Shown here piece by piece: positions 32,976 through 41,894 of a DNA stretch of 53,689 nt. Origin of the DNA: Verrucomicrobiales bacterium (lineage in GTDB: Bacteria; Verrucomicrobiota; Verrucomicrobiia; Verrucomicrobiales; V1-33); assembly GCA_028293125.1 (NCBI GenBank), contig JAQGPJ010000066.1:1-53689 (forward strand), given 5' to 3'. A program made the position numbers and the translations under genes. The notes beneath the pieces are model-generated. The model saw only the letters and a program-made list of their open reading frames with translations. It made no database searches and was not told where the DNA came from. How positions within the stretch are numbered: position 1 is the stretch's first letter; each line of letters begins with the position of its first letter.

Positions 32976-34133
32976 TCAGGACGCCACAGTTCCCTTGCCC
33001 TGAATGGCGGATTCGTAAACCTCAGTGACGCCCGCCGCTGTGCGTGCCCAGTCAAACCGGGCGGCGTTGACCAGGCCGGCAGCACGGAGACGGTCGGTGG
33101 TGGCCCTGTCCGTGGCCAGTTTTGTCAGGGCCGCCGCCATTTCCGCCGGATTTTCGGGATCGATGGTCAGGGCGGCCGCGGCGACCACCTCCTCCAGAGC
33201 GCCCCGTGTGGAACTGATCACCGGCGTGCCGCAGGCCATGGCCTCGACCGGCGGCAGGCCAAACCCTTCAAACAGCGAGGGATAAATCATCACCTGCGCA
33301 GCGCGGTAAAGACGGGGCAGGGTTTCATCGGACACAAAGCCGGTGAAAATGATGTCCCGGGTGAAAGGGGAGGCGGCGGCGGCGGCGCGGATGATCTCCG
33401 CTCCATGCCAGTCGCTGCCCCCCAGGGCAAGCTGCCACGGCAGACCGGTGTCCTGTTTGAAGCGGGTGAAGGCATCGATCAGGCGCACATGGTTCTTGGC
33501 CGGATGCTCCAGACGTGAGATGTAAAGGAAAAAGGGCTGGCTCAGCGCCAGGGTCTCCGCGGCCCACGCACGGTCGGTGTCAGGCTGACCGGGGTGAAAA
33601 CGTGTGTGGTCGATGCCGTTGTGGATGATGTGCTGGCGATTCTGCGGAATACCGAAAAACCGTTCGATGTCCCGCGCGGTGCTGTGGCTGATGGCAATGA
33701 GGCCATTCTGGCTGCGGGCCAGGCGCCGCACGACCACCCGCCCGTAAAACATACGGGCGGCGTCGTATTTTTTCCTGACATGAAACGGTGCCAGATCATG
33801 GATCGTCCCCACACGGGCGCAGGGGGCGGACAGGACCAGCCGCCGGTAGCTGGGGGCGTGCAGCACCTCCAGTTTGAGTTTGCCGGCCTCCCTGGGCAGC
33901 TGCAGCTGGTGCCAGAGAATGTTTTTCACCGGCGGGCGCTCCGATTCCGGCACGGTCACCAGACGGCATCGGCCGTCCGTGAAAGCAAACAGGGGCAGAT
34001 CCCGCTCCAGCACAAACAGCGTGAGGTCCACGCGGCCGGTTTTCAACAGTTCCCGCACAAGGGCAAACACATACTGGCCCACGCCGGACTTGCCCCCCTG
34101 GATCATCGTTGTCGTCAGGCCGGCCCTGATCAT
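32976..34133 (-). CDS. Glycosyltransferase family 4 (mannosyltransferase-like)
   Basis: 385 residues. N-terminal loop TTTMIQGGKSGVGQYVFALV, then VLHAPSYRRLVLSAP, GTIHDLAPF, GLIAISHSTARDIERFFGIP and the second-half start FFLYISRLEHPAKNHVRLID. The E-x7-E motif lies in EGFGLPPVEAMACGTPVISS. This pattern is typical of WbdA/MtfB-like GT4 enzymes, often mannosyltransferases; the donor is inferred only. Start and preceding stop overlap (ATGA at 34130-34133), so it is translationally coupled to the GT26-STAS fusion. 227 bases separate it from the REC-HPt gene downstream. Confidence 0.92.
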   Translation of the reverse strand: MIRAGLTTTMIQGGKSGVGQYVFALVRELLKTGRVDLTLFVLERDLPLFAFTDGRCRLVTVPESERPPVKNILWHQLQLPREAGKLKLEVLHAPSYRRLVLSAPCARVGTIHDLAPFHVRKKYDAARMFYGRVVVRRLARSQNGLIAISHSTARDIERFFGIPQNRQHIIHNGIDHTRFHPGQPDTDRAWAAETLALSQPFFLYISRLEHPAKNHVRLIDAFTRFKQDTGLPWQLALGGSDWHGAEIIRAAAAASPFTRDIIFTGFVSDETLPRLYRAAQVMIYPSLFEGFGLPPVEAMACGTPVISSTRGALEEVVAAAALTIDPENPAEMAAALTKLATDRATTDRLRAAGLVNAARFDWARTAAGVTEVYESAIQGKGTVAS

Positions 34134-35692
34134 GCAGCCACCTCCCCGGGCCCGGTCAGCAGGTAATTCTCCACACGCAGCAGACTGAGCACACGGCGCA
34201 CCATGTCCGAGGCCTTCACGAAGAAAAGGTTGATGTGCCGCTGGCGCGCACGGCGCTGCAAGCGCAGCATCAGCCCCACTGCGGCGCTGTCGATGAAGCG
34301 CACGGTCTCCATATTGATAATCACGGTGCTGCCGGCCGGCAGGTTTTCCAGCATTTCAAAGCCCTCAGTCTCCAGCGGGGTAATGTTGGCGGCACTGACC
34401 GCCTCCTTCCATTCCAGGATATGATCGATGGTCTCCGACTCCGGCGGAGCCGGAACCGGAACCGCCCCCGCTTGGACCCCGGTTTGAGGCACCAGTCTTA
34501 GCGCCTCCTCCACAGATTCGGCGATCACGAAATACTCCTTCAGCCGCATCAGCGCCAGAGTCTGCAGCACTGAGGGGCCCGGGGCGGCAAGAATGCACTG
34601 GCCGCCGCGCTCGCGGCATCCGCGGGCGAAGCGCACCAGCTTTCCGGTGCCTGTGCTGTCGATAAACTGGGTTTCGGAGGCATCGGCGATGATCCAGTCG
34701 TGCGGAGTGTTCTCCGCTGCGGTCCAGAGTTCGGTTTCGCGGGCGGAAAGCGCGTCCAGCCGCTCCGGCAGACGCAGCAGTTCCACAAGAGGTGCGGCCG
34801 GTTCACTGACGGTTGTCTCCGGGGATTCCTGGGCGGGACGGGGAATGACGACGTGCCGGCGCTGGAAAAATCCCCGGCCGCGCATCTGCCACAGCTGGCG
34901 AAGAATCCCGGGACCGACGATGCAGATGTCGCGCCAGTAACGGCCGGCCAGCCGCTTCGGCTCCTGAAGAATACGGAAAAACCATTCCAGACCCACTTTC
35001 CGCATCCACATGGGAGCGCGCTTGTAGGTGCCGGCGATGAAGTCGATTGAGGCCCCCACGCCCACACTTACGGGAATGCCCGCCTTGTGAAGGTTCATGG
35101 CGATCCATTTCTCCTGTTTAGGGCACCCGAAGGAGACCAGCAGAATATCCGGAGCAGCCTCATGCAGCCGGCGGAGGATCCCCTCATGGTCCATCTTTTC
35201 GAGAGAGGAGAACGGCGGAGACCAGGCCCCGGCGATTTTCAACTCCGGCCAGCGCCTGCGGATGTTTTTCAGGCCCAGCTGCATAACCTCCTCCCGTCCT
35301 CCGAGGAAGTAGACCCGGTAGCCTTTCTCCGAGGCCAGATTGAACAGCAGCGGCACCATGTCCGATCCCGCCACGCGTTCCGGGAGAGGATCCCCCAGCC
35401 AGCGGGACAGCCACACCAAAGGTGTTCCGTCGCAGACGACAAGGTCGGTGTTCAGCAGGATTTCCCGCAGCGAAGCATCCACCTGCACCTGGGCAAGGAA
35501 GTCCACATTGGCCGTGGCCAGCATGTGGGGCCGGCTGGAGGCGATCATCTCCTCGATCAGGCCAAGCGCCTGAGGCGTGGTGACTTGGTCAAACGGAACT
35601 CCCATCATCACCACGGGGGGCGGAAGATCCCGGGCCCATTCGCGGGGGATGGGAATGGACCGGGCGGAATTGACGGAACTGTAAGCAACCAT
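34130..35692 (-). CDS. WecG/TagA/CpsF (GT26) glycosyltransferase fused to two STAS domains
   Basis: 520 residues from ATG at 35692; an in-frame GTG at 35716 is possible. Residues about 25-275 are a full GT26 enzyme: VMMGVPFDQVT, TANVDFLAQ, CDGTPLVWLSRWLG, YFLGG, LLVSFGCPKQEKWIAMNLHK, GVGASIDFIAG, WMRKVGLEWFFRILQEP. The rest holds two STAS domains. The first (about 300-410) has the loop FIDSTGTGKL (D345-S346-T347-G348). The second (about 430-515) has FIDSAAVGLM (D468-S469-A470-A471). GT26 enzymes add N-acetylmannosaminuronate, glucose or similar sugars to lipid-PP-linked acceptors. Fusion to STAS, together with a SpoIIE phosphatase and a STAS gene in the same locus, suggests phospho-dependent control of the enzyme. 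Confidence 0.9.
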   Translation of the reverse strand: MVAYSSVNSARSIPIPREWARDLPPPVVMMGVPFDQVTTPQALGLIEEMIASSRPHMLATANVDFLAQVQVDASLREILLNTDLVVCDGTPLVWLSRWLGDPLPERVAGSDMVPLLFNLASEKGYRVYFLGGREEVMQLGLKNIRRRWPELKIAGAWSPPFSSLEKMDHEGILRRLHEAAPDILLVSFGCPKQEKWIAMNLHKAGIPVSVGVGASIDFIAGTYKRAPMWMRKVGLEWFFRILQEPKRLAGRYWRDICIVGPGILRQLWQMRGRGFFQRRHVVIPRPAQESPETTVSEPAAPLVELLRLPERLDALSARETELWTAAENTPHDWIIADASETQFIDSTGTGKLVRFARGCRERGGQCILAAPGPSVLQTLALMRLKEYFVIAESVEEALRLVPQTGVQAGAVPVPAPPESETIDHILEWKEAVSAANITPLETEGFEMLENLPAGSTVIINMETVRFIDSAAVGLMLRLQRRARQRHINLFFVKASDMVRRVLSLLRVENYLLTGPGEVAA

Positions 35693-35777
35693 GGGGCAAT
35701 TCCCCACGATAAGCACAAATCGATGGAAGGGAATGTTTTAATGAGCATACTTTTCCGGAAATTTCATTCACCCGCCT

Positions 35778-37346
35778 GTGCCGCTTACCGACTGGATCAA
35801 ACTGGCTTTCATTCTGCCCGCGTTTTTCGTGCTCGGTCCGCTGCTGGGGCTAGCTGTGCGGGGCAAGGCGAAGGCCCAGCGCTGGCTCTTCGGCCTGATG
35901 TGTTTCATGACCATCAACGGACTGCTGGCTGCCGGGAATTGGGGACTGACGCTGGACTCGGTGGAGATTTACCGCGGCCATGCCCGGGGATACCACTTCT
36001 ATTTCAACCACATCTTCGCCATCGCCCTCATGGTGGCCAAATGGAAAGAGGATCCCAAAAGCTTCCGCTGGGTGCCTCCCGGAATGTTCCTTTACGCCCT
36101 GTTCATCGCCGCGTGCACCCTGTCGCTGGTGAATGCCCCGCGGGTGGATTACGCCCTGATGGCGGTGCACAAGATGATCTTTTTTGCCCTCATCGGCATC
36201 GCCTCCTTCAATTACGTGCGCACGATCGAGGATATCCGGTTCTTTATCGTGCTGATGAGCGGGACGCTGGTGTGGGAGGCCTTGGTGGTGCTGAAAATGA
36301 AATATGTGCAGCATATTTACCAGGTTCCGGGCACCTTTGAGCACCAGAACGCCTTGGCGATGTACACGATTCTCATCGCGATGCCCGTTCTGGCGGCGGG
36401 GCTGGGGCCGAAGTTCCGGGGACAAGGGTGGTGCATTGCGGGTTTTCTGGCCTCCGCAGCCATTATCCAAGGCACGCTCTCACGGGGTGCGATGGTGATC
36501 TTCGCCGGCGGGGTGGCGCTGGTCTCCGCAGCCAGTCTGATGGAGAAGCCCACCAAACGGAGGTTCGGCATCCTCACAGTGTTCAGCGTCATCGCCGCCC
36601 TGGGGCTGGCCTTCACCCTCAAAACCATCATCAACCGCTTCCATGACAAGGGCAACGAGGCCAGTGGCGAACTGCGAGAGGTGCTGAACGAGGCCTCCCG
36701 GCAGATGGAGGACGCCCACCCCTTGGGGATCGGCTGGAACAATTACGCCCTGGTCATCAATGCGCCGTATCCCTACGCCAATGTGGTTTACGACTGGCTG
36801 CGGAAACGTGACCAGAAAGTGGACTACAACCTCACCAACGGGGTGGTGGAGAGCCATTACTACCTGCTGATCGCCGAGAACGGCTATCCTGGCCTCATCA
36901 CTTGGCTGATGGTCATCGGCGTCGCTCTTTGGCGCAATCTAAGGGGGTTTATGGGATTCAGGCACAGTTTTGAGCGCTGCGTGTGCATGGGCATCATGGT
37001 GGGGGCCATCCTGAATTATGCCCAGAGCACTTTGGAGCGCACGCTGACCCAGCCGCGCAACCTCATGCTCTGGCTGATCCTTTACGCCATTACCGGAAGG
37101 CTGGAACTGATCCGCAGGGCGCGGGCCAAATCCGGGGGCGCGCCGGAGGACAGCCATCTGACTCCCGGCCGGTCCTCGTTTTTGACCGGCCCGCCCCGCC
37201 CGGCTGCATGGCCTTCCCCGGAAGGCTGGAAAACGGCGCAGACCCTGATGGAGGGAAGGGGGGGCACGCTGTTTCACCGGATGCGGCGGCGGGGAAGCCA
37301 GCTCCTGCGGCGCAATAATGAAACCTTAAAAGCCCGGGGGTATTGA
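35778..37346 (+). CDS. O-antigen ligase/polymerase-like (Wzy/WaaL) membrane protein
   Basis: 522 residues from a GTG at 35778; no in-frame ATG is available upstream. About 10-12 membrane segments and a large periplasmic loop near 300-380 containing the family region MEDAHPLGIGWNNYALVIN and NGVVESHYYLLIAENGYPG, as in Wzy_C/O-antigen ligase proteins. The C-terminal 80 residues are cytoplasmic and low in complexity. It is the best candidate for the EPS polymerase since no other Wzy is present. It is transcribed divergently from the GT26-STAS gene across an 85-base gap, so one short region likely drives both halves of the locus. Confidence 0.88.
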   Translation: MPLTDWIKLAFILPAFFVLGPLLGLAVRGKAKAQRWLFGLMCFMTINGLLAAGNWGLTLDSVEIYRGHARGYHFYFNHIFAIALMVAKWKEDPKSFRWVPPGMFLYALFIAACTLSLVNAPRVDYALMAVHKMIFFALIGIASFNYVRTIEDIRFFIVLMSGTLVWEALVVLKMKYVQHIYQVPGTFEHQNALAMYTILIAMPVLAAGLGPKFRGQGWCIAGFLASAAIIQGTLSRGAMVIFAGGVALVSAASLMEKPTKRRFGILTVFSVIAALGLAFTLKTIINRFHDKGNEASGELREVLNEASRQMEDAHPLGIGWNNYALVINAPYPYANVVYDWLRKRDQKVDYNLTNGVVESHYYLLIAENGYPGLITWLMVIGVALWRNLRGFMGFRHSFERCVCMGIMVGAILNYAQSTLERTLTQPRNLMLWLILYAITGRLELIRRARAKSGGAPEDSHLTPGRSSFLTGPPRPAAWPSPEGWKTAQTLMEGRGGTLFHRMRRRGSQLLRRNNETLKARGY

Positions 37347-37400
37347 TATTGAAATTATTGTAAACGCCCGTAAAGAGAAGCGGATCTCCTGTTCCCTGAT

Positions 37401-40400
37401 ATGCAGTCACCCTCTTCCTCCTTTCCTGCCACCCTGTCGGACTCCCCAGGCGGGCAGGCTCCCGGAAAGGTGAAATCCCTGCTGCCCTTTGATGTGCTGC
37501 GGGTGGGAATCGCGATGGTGGCAGGGTGGAAAAGTGTGCTGGCAGCCACAGTTCTTGGGGGCGCGGCGGCCGGAGGCACGGCTTGGGTGCTGGCCCGTAA
37601 TAAATACATTGTGGAGGTGCAGTTGGTGCGGCGGGAGGCCCCCAACACGTTTCAGGCAAGCCAGATCGGCCAAGCGTTCCGGCCGCGGGAGCTTTCCTCG
37701 GCCACGGTCATGTCCCTGATGGTGTCCTCGACCGTGCTTGATAAAACCGGCGCCGCCATGGACCCGCCCGTGGCCAGAACCCAGCTCCAGAAGCGCATTG
37801 AAATCGAGCCGGAAAAAAACATTGAACTGATCTCCTTGGCCTACACCTCCCCCGATTCTCCTCAGAGAGCCGCCTCCGACGTCAATCTCTACGCGAACAA
37901 TGTCGTGAAGCTGCTGGAGGAGATGCAAATACAGGAAGCCAAGGAGCTGCTGAAGGATCTGGATGTGCAGATAGCGCGGACGGATTCCCAGCTCAACCAG
38001 GCGCGGCTGGATTTGCAGACCTTTGCCCGTGAAAGCGGCCTCACCGATCCGGAGCGTGAGATCGACAACCTGATGCGGCAGATCGCGGATCTGGATCTGA
38101 AAATCGAAACCGCCGGCATCAACCGTCAGAGCACCGCTTTCAACATCCAGCAGATCAGGGAAGAACTGAAACTTCAGGATCCCACCATGCTGAAGCTGGC
38201 GCTGGAGCGCCAGCGGCTGGATACCATGTTGCAGGCTTTCACCAAACAAAATCCGGAGGTCATTGAGCAGGAGAAGAAAATAAACGCTTTGGCACAACAG
38301 GTCCAGGCAAGAATCGGGAAGCCCGGCGGCCAGGAGAATTTTGACACTTCAGGCAACACCTTGGCCAACAGTCTTTATCTGGATCTGATCCGTCTGCGCG
38401 GGGAGCAGGACAATGCGATGACGGAGGAGGAGAAGCTGCAGGCTTTCCGGGAGGGCCTGAGACAGCGGCTGGCTGTGTTGCCGGACAAGATCCAGCAGAA
38501 CACCAAGTGGCGCAATCAGATGACCTCCTTGGAGACCACCCGCGATCTGCTGGCGGGCCGGAGGAGGGAGGCCCAGCTCTATGCAGACAAGGCACCGGGG
38601 TATTACCGTCTGTTTGCCGAGGCCAACGCCACCAACATTTTGAAAGCCGGGCGCGGGCGGAAGATCATCCTGCTCGGTATCGCCGGGGGAATGCTGTTCG
38701 GAGGGCTAGCCCTGGCGCTCCGCGCACTGCGGGCCATCCGGGATGATGCTCTGGTCTCCCCATCGGACATCCGGCGGGCGGTGGGGGTGCCTGTGGCTGC
38801 GATGCTGCCGCCTAAGGAGACCATGAGCTCCGCCGATCTGGACCGCTGGCGCTTCACAACCTGGGCGGAGTTGGTGAAAACCGCCTATCCGCCGCCTGGC
38901 GGCGCGCTGATAGCGGGTCTGATTTCAGCCGGGGACGGGGAGGGGAAAACAACCTGGCTGCAGCACATGTCCCAAGCGGCTCTGGAGCGCGGTCTGAAAG
39001 TGCTGACTATTTACTGCGAACCACTGGACGCCAAAAAAGATCACGGACTGTCCGGTGGGAAGGATACGGTTCTGATGGGAAATGGAACGGCTCCGCCGCC
39101 GGGAAAAGTCCCGCCGGCCGATGACGGTGCTATTTTTTCCCTGGAGGAGGTGCTGGAGAATCCGGAACGTCATCTGCAGCTTCTGCGGGTGTCGTCCCCC
39201 CCGGCCCTCCAGCTGCAGCCGACGGAGGGATTTGCCTGGACTGCGGGCTGGCTGATCCTGTGGCGGGAAGCCATCGAAATCTGGCGCCGGGAGCCCGCTC
39301 TGGCGGTGCTGGTGGAACTTCCGGCGGCCTCCCGCATGGACAGCCTGCTGCTGGCGGAGACGATGCCTGTTCTGTTCTGGCTCGCCGGCAGCGGTCAGAC
39401 GCATCACAGGCAGGTCGATCCAGTGCTGGAAACTGTCCGCCGCAGCGGCCTGCCGCTCTCCGCCTCCCTTCTCAACCGTGTGCCCCCTGTGTTTTTAAAA
39501 CTCCCCGATCTCGCTAAATACGGCCTGTGCCTGGCAACGGGCCTTCTGCTGCTGGCCGGCGGCCAGACACTGGCCCAGACGGTCCCCGGTCCGGGAGCCC
39601 AGGACGCCGTCCCCCCAACCCCTGCGGATACGTTGATCCCGGGCACTCCCCCGACGGCCGAGCCTGCCGTTCCGGCGCTGGATGCCACGCTGCCTCCCAC
39701 AGGGACTGAAACCCCTCCGGGACTGGATTCCCTGCCGGAGGAAAGCCGGCAGTTGCCCTCGACGGACACTCCTCCCGCTGTTCCTGCGCCGGCGGTCATC
39801 CCGCCCTCCACGTGCAAGCCCCTGCCGCCGGCACCCCCGCCGGCCAATCCCGCCCTTGCCGGCTGGCAGCGGAATCTCACCCTGGGACCTGGGGACACGG
39901 TGAATTTCCAGGTTTACGGGGCCAAACAATACACCCGCACGGATGTGCCCATCGCGCCGGACGGCACTTTGACCTATCTTCACGTCAACGGATTCAAGGC
40001 CGCGGGGCTGACTATTGATCAGTTGCGTGAAGGCATGACCAAAGCTTTGGAAACCCATGTGCCAAATACCCGGGTCATTGTCACACCCGGGGCGTGGCGC
40101 AGCAAAAAATACTATATGCTGGGCACCGTTATGGAGCGCGGCGTGTTCACGCTCGACCGTCCCACCACGCTGATGGAGGCCGCAGCCCGTGCCCGGGGCA
40201 TGGAGACAGGGGTGGTGGATGACAACACGGTCGAAATCGCGGACCTGAAGCGCGCCTTCCTGATCCGGGCCGGCAAAAAGATGCCGATCGATTTCAGCAA
40301 GCTGTTCTACGAGGGCGATATGTCCCAGAACATCGCGCTGGAGCCGGGCGATTATATTTATTTTCCCTCCAACACTGTCAACGAAGTTTATGTCCTGGGC

Positions 40401-40757
40401 TCCGTGGGAGAGCCGGGGTCGCTGGGCATTTCACAGAATCTGACGGTCGTGGGGGCCATTGCCCAGCGCGGAGGGTTTGCCCGGTCCGCCTGGAAAAAGC
40501 GTGTGCTCATTGTGCGCGGCCAGCTGGAGAAGCCGACGGTCATCGTGGTGGACACCGCCGCCATTCTGAGCGGCAAACAGCGCGATGTGCCACTGGAGCC
40601 ACTGGACTTGGTGTATGTCACGGACAAGCCTTGGAAGTACGCCGCCGAAATTCTGGATCTGGCGATGAAGTCCTTTGTCCAGAGCGTCGCCAGCAGTTGG
40701 GCCAGCAGTAACGTCCAGCCATTCCTGGGCGATATTCCCTCCTCAAACTCCCCTTAA
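37401..40757 (+). CDS. Wzz/BY-kinase-like protein fused in frame to a Wza-like export domain
   Basis: 1118 residues, ATG at 37401. Residues 40-440 are a PCP: two membrane helices (about 43-65; 420-440) flanking a long periplasmic coiled-coil loop. A degenerate BY-kinase domain follows (about 495-695): Walker A GDGEGKT at 511-517, but Walker B reads VLVELPAAS and there is no C-terminal Tyr cluster. At about 707-727 GLCLATGLLLLAGGQTLAQT is a third membrane helix or an internal signal peptide, followed by a Pro-rich linker (about 730-815). An OPX region completes it: poly-export (GPGDTVNFQVYG, about 829) and SLBB repeats (YYMLGTVMERGVFTLDRPTT; EVYVLGSVGEPGSL). No stop lies between the halves. 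A GTG at residue 697 (39489) could also start a separate OPX protein. Confidence 0.85.
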   Translation: MQSPSSSFPATLSDSPGGQAPGKVKSLLPFDVLRVGIAMVAGWKSVLAATVLGGAAAGGTAWVLARNKYIVEVQLVRREAPNTFQASQIGQAFRPRELSSATVMSLMVSSTVLDKTGAAMDPPVARTQLQKRIEIEPEKNIELISLAYTSPDSPQRAASDVNLYANNVVKLLEEMQIQEAKELLKDLDVQIARTDSQLNQARLDLQTFARESGLTDPEREIDNLMRQIADLDLKIETAGINRQSTAFNIQQIREELKLQDPTMLKLALERQRLDTMLQAFTKQNPEVIEQEKKINALAQQVQARIGKPGGQENFDTSGNTLANSLYLDLIRLRGEQDNAMTEEEKLQAFREGLRQRLAVLPDKIQQNTKWRNQMTSLETTRDLLAGRRREAQLYADKAPGYYRLFAEANATNILKAGRGRKIILLGIAGGMLFGGLALALRALRAIRDDALVSPSDIRRAVGVPVAAMLPPKETMSSADLDRWRFTTWAELVKTAYPPPGGALIAGLISAGDGEGKTTWLQHMSQAALERGLKVLTIYCEPLDAKKDHGLSGGKDTVLMGNGTAPPPGKVPPADDGAIFSLEEVLENPERHLQLLRVSSPPALQLQPTEGFAWTAGWLILWREAIEIWRREPALAVLVELPAASRMDSLLLAETMPVLFWLAGSGQTHHRQVDPVLETVRRSGLPLSASLLNRVPPVFLKLPDLAKYGLCLATGLLLLAGGQTLAQTVPGPGAQDAVPPTPADTLIPGTPPTAEPAVPALDATLPPTGTETPPGLDSLPEESRQLPSTDTPPAVPAPAVIPPSTCKPLPPAPPPANPALAGWQRNLTLGPGDTVNFQVYGAKQYTRTDVPIAPDGTLTYLHVNGFKAAGLTIDQLREGMTKALETHVPNTRVIVTPGAWRSKKYYMLGTVMERGVFTLDRPTTLMEAAARARGMETGVVDDNTVEIADLKRAFLIRAGKKMPIDFSKLFYEGDMSQNIALEPGDYIYFPSNTVNEVYVLGSVGEPGSLGISQNLTVVGAIAQRGGFARSAWKKRVLIVRGQLEKPTVIVVDTAAILSGKQRDVPLEPLDLVYVTDKPWKYAAEILDLAMKSFVQSVASSWASSNVQPFLGDIPSSNSP

Positions 40758-40766
40758 TTGACCACC

Positions 40767-41879
40767 GTGATACACAAGCTGACGAGCGTGCTGGCCGCCG
40801 CAACCCTGATTGGGACTCTGATTTTCACCGCCGGATGCCAAACTTTCACTCAAAAGAACGCGGGCAAGCCTGGAAAAGCAGAGGAGAGTTCGGGTCCGGA
40901 CGTCTCTCTGGCTGGCAAAGCAGTCCCCGCCGGCATGAGCAAGCCGCCGGGAGCCGCGCCGGGAATTGATCCCTCCATGCTGAAAGTGCCGGAGGAGTCC
41001 TATCGGGTCGGCCCAGGAGATGTGCTGGAAATTGATTTTATCGGCAGCCCCGACGGGCCCCAGCGCACCTATGTCGGGCCGGACGGGAAAATTTACTTCA
41101 ACCTCCTTTCCGGCCTTCAGGTCTGGGGATACACCCTGGAGGAGACCCGCAGCGCCCTGATGCACGGATTGACGGAATTTTTCCAAAACCCACAGGTGAG
41201 TCTGACCCTGCGCGAGGTCCACAGCCGCCGGGTGCAGGTGATGGGCCGCGTGAACGTGCCGGGGCTTTACGAACTGAACCAGCCTACCACCGTGCTGGAC
41301 GCCATCAGCCAAGCCAAGGGGGCCGCCACCTCGCGACTGGCCGGATCCACCGAGGAAATGGCCGATCTGGAGCACAGCTTTCTCCTGCGCAAAGGCCGTG
41401 TCATTCCCGTGAATTTCGAGCGTCTCATCCGGCAAGGGGACACCTCGCAGAACATTTACCTTCAGGCCGATGACCTGCTGCTTCTACCCTCGGCCATGAA
41501 CAGCCAGATTTTTGTGCTGGGAGCTGTCAACACGCCCCGGGCGGTGCCCTACCGGGGCCGCACCACGCTGATCACGGCCTTGGCCGCGTGCCGGGGGCTG
41601 GCCATCAACGCCAAGCCCAAACATGTCGCCATTGTGCGAGGGTCCCTGCAGGATCCCTCGCTGGCGGTGGTCGACGCCAACGCCATCCTGAAAGGCAAAA
41701 TGCCTGATATCCTGCTGAGCCCGCGCGACATTGTGTATGTGCCGGCCTCCTCTCCCTATTCGCTGCGGAGCTATGTGGACCTCATTGTCAGTTCCTTCGC
41801 CCGCAGCGTCGCCGCCAATGAGGCCGCCGCTGTCACCGGCAGCGAGCAGCCGGTCGGCTTCAGCCTGGGCGCACCGTGA
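40767..41879 (+). CDS. Wza-like polysaccharide export lipoprotein (OPX)
   Basis: 370 residues from a GTG at 40767; a TTG nine bases upstream, directly after the preceding stop, is possible. Lipoprotein signal MIHKLTSVLAAATLIGTLIF ends at TAGC with lipidated Cys24. Poly-export domain: YRVGPGDVLEIDFIGSPDG and YTLEETRSALMHGLTEFFQN. Two SLBB segments: RRVQVMGRVNVPGLYELNQP and QIFVLGAVNTPRAVPYRG. The C-terminus (YVDLIVSSFARSVAANEAAA) resembles that of the fused OPX domain upstream, suggesting duplication. It forms or contributes to the outer-membrane exit of the EPS. Confidence 0.92.
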   Translation: MIHKLTSVLAAATLIGTLIFTAGCQTFTQKNAGKPGKAEESSGPDVSLAGKAVPAGMSKPPGAAPGIDPSMLKVPEESYRVGPGDVLEIDFIGSPDGPQRTYVGPDGKIYFNLLSGLQVWGYTLEETRSALMHGLTEFFQNPQVSLTLREVHSRRVQVMGRVNVPGLYELNQPTTVLDAISQAKGAATSRLAGSTEEMADLEHSFLLRKGRVIPVNFERLIRQGDTSQNIYLQADDLLLLPSAMNSQIFVLGAVNTPRAVPYRGRTTLITALAACRGLAINAKPKHVAIVRGSLQDPSLAVVDANAILKGKMPDILLSPRDIVYVPASSPYSLRSYVDLIVSSFARSVAANEAAAVTGSEQPVGFSLGAP

Positions 41880-41894
41880 AGGTGCCGCAGGAAA

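Noticed and set aside
41872-41882. Hairpin GCACC-GTGAA-GGTGC at the OPX stop as a terminator
   Set aside because: Only a 5-bp stem and no T-tract; listed only as a remark under the HAD gene.
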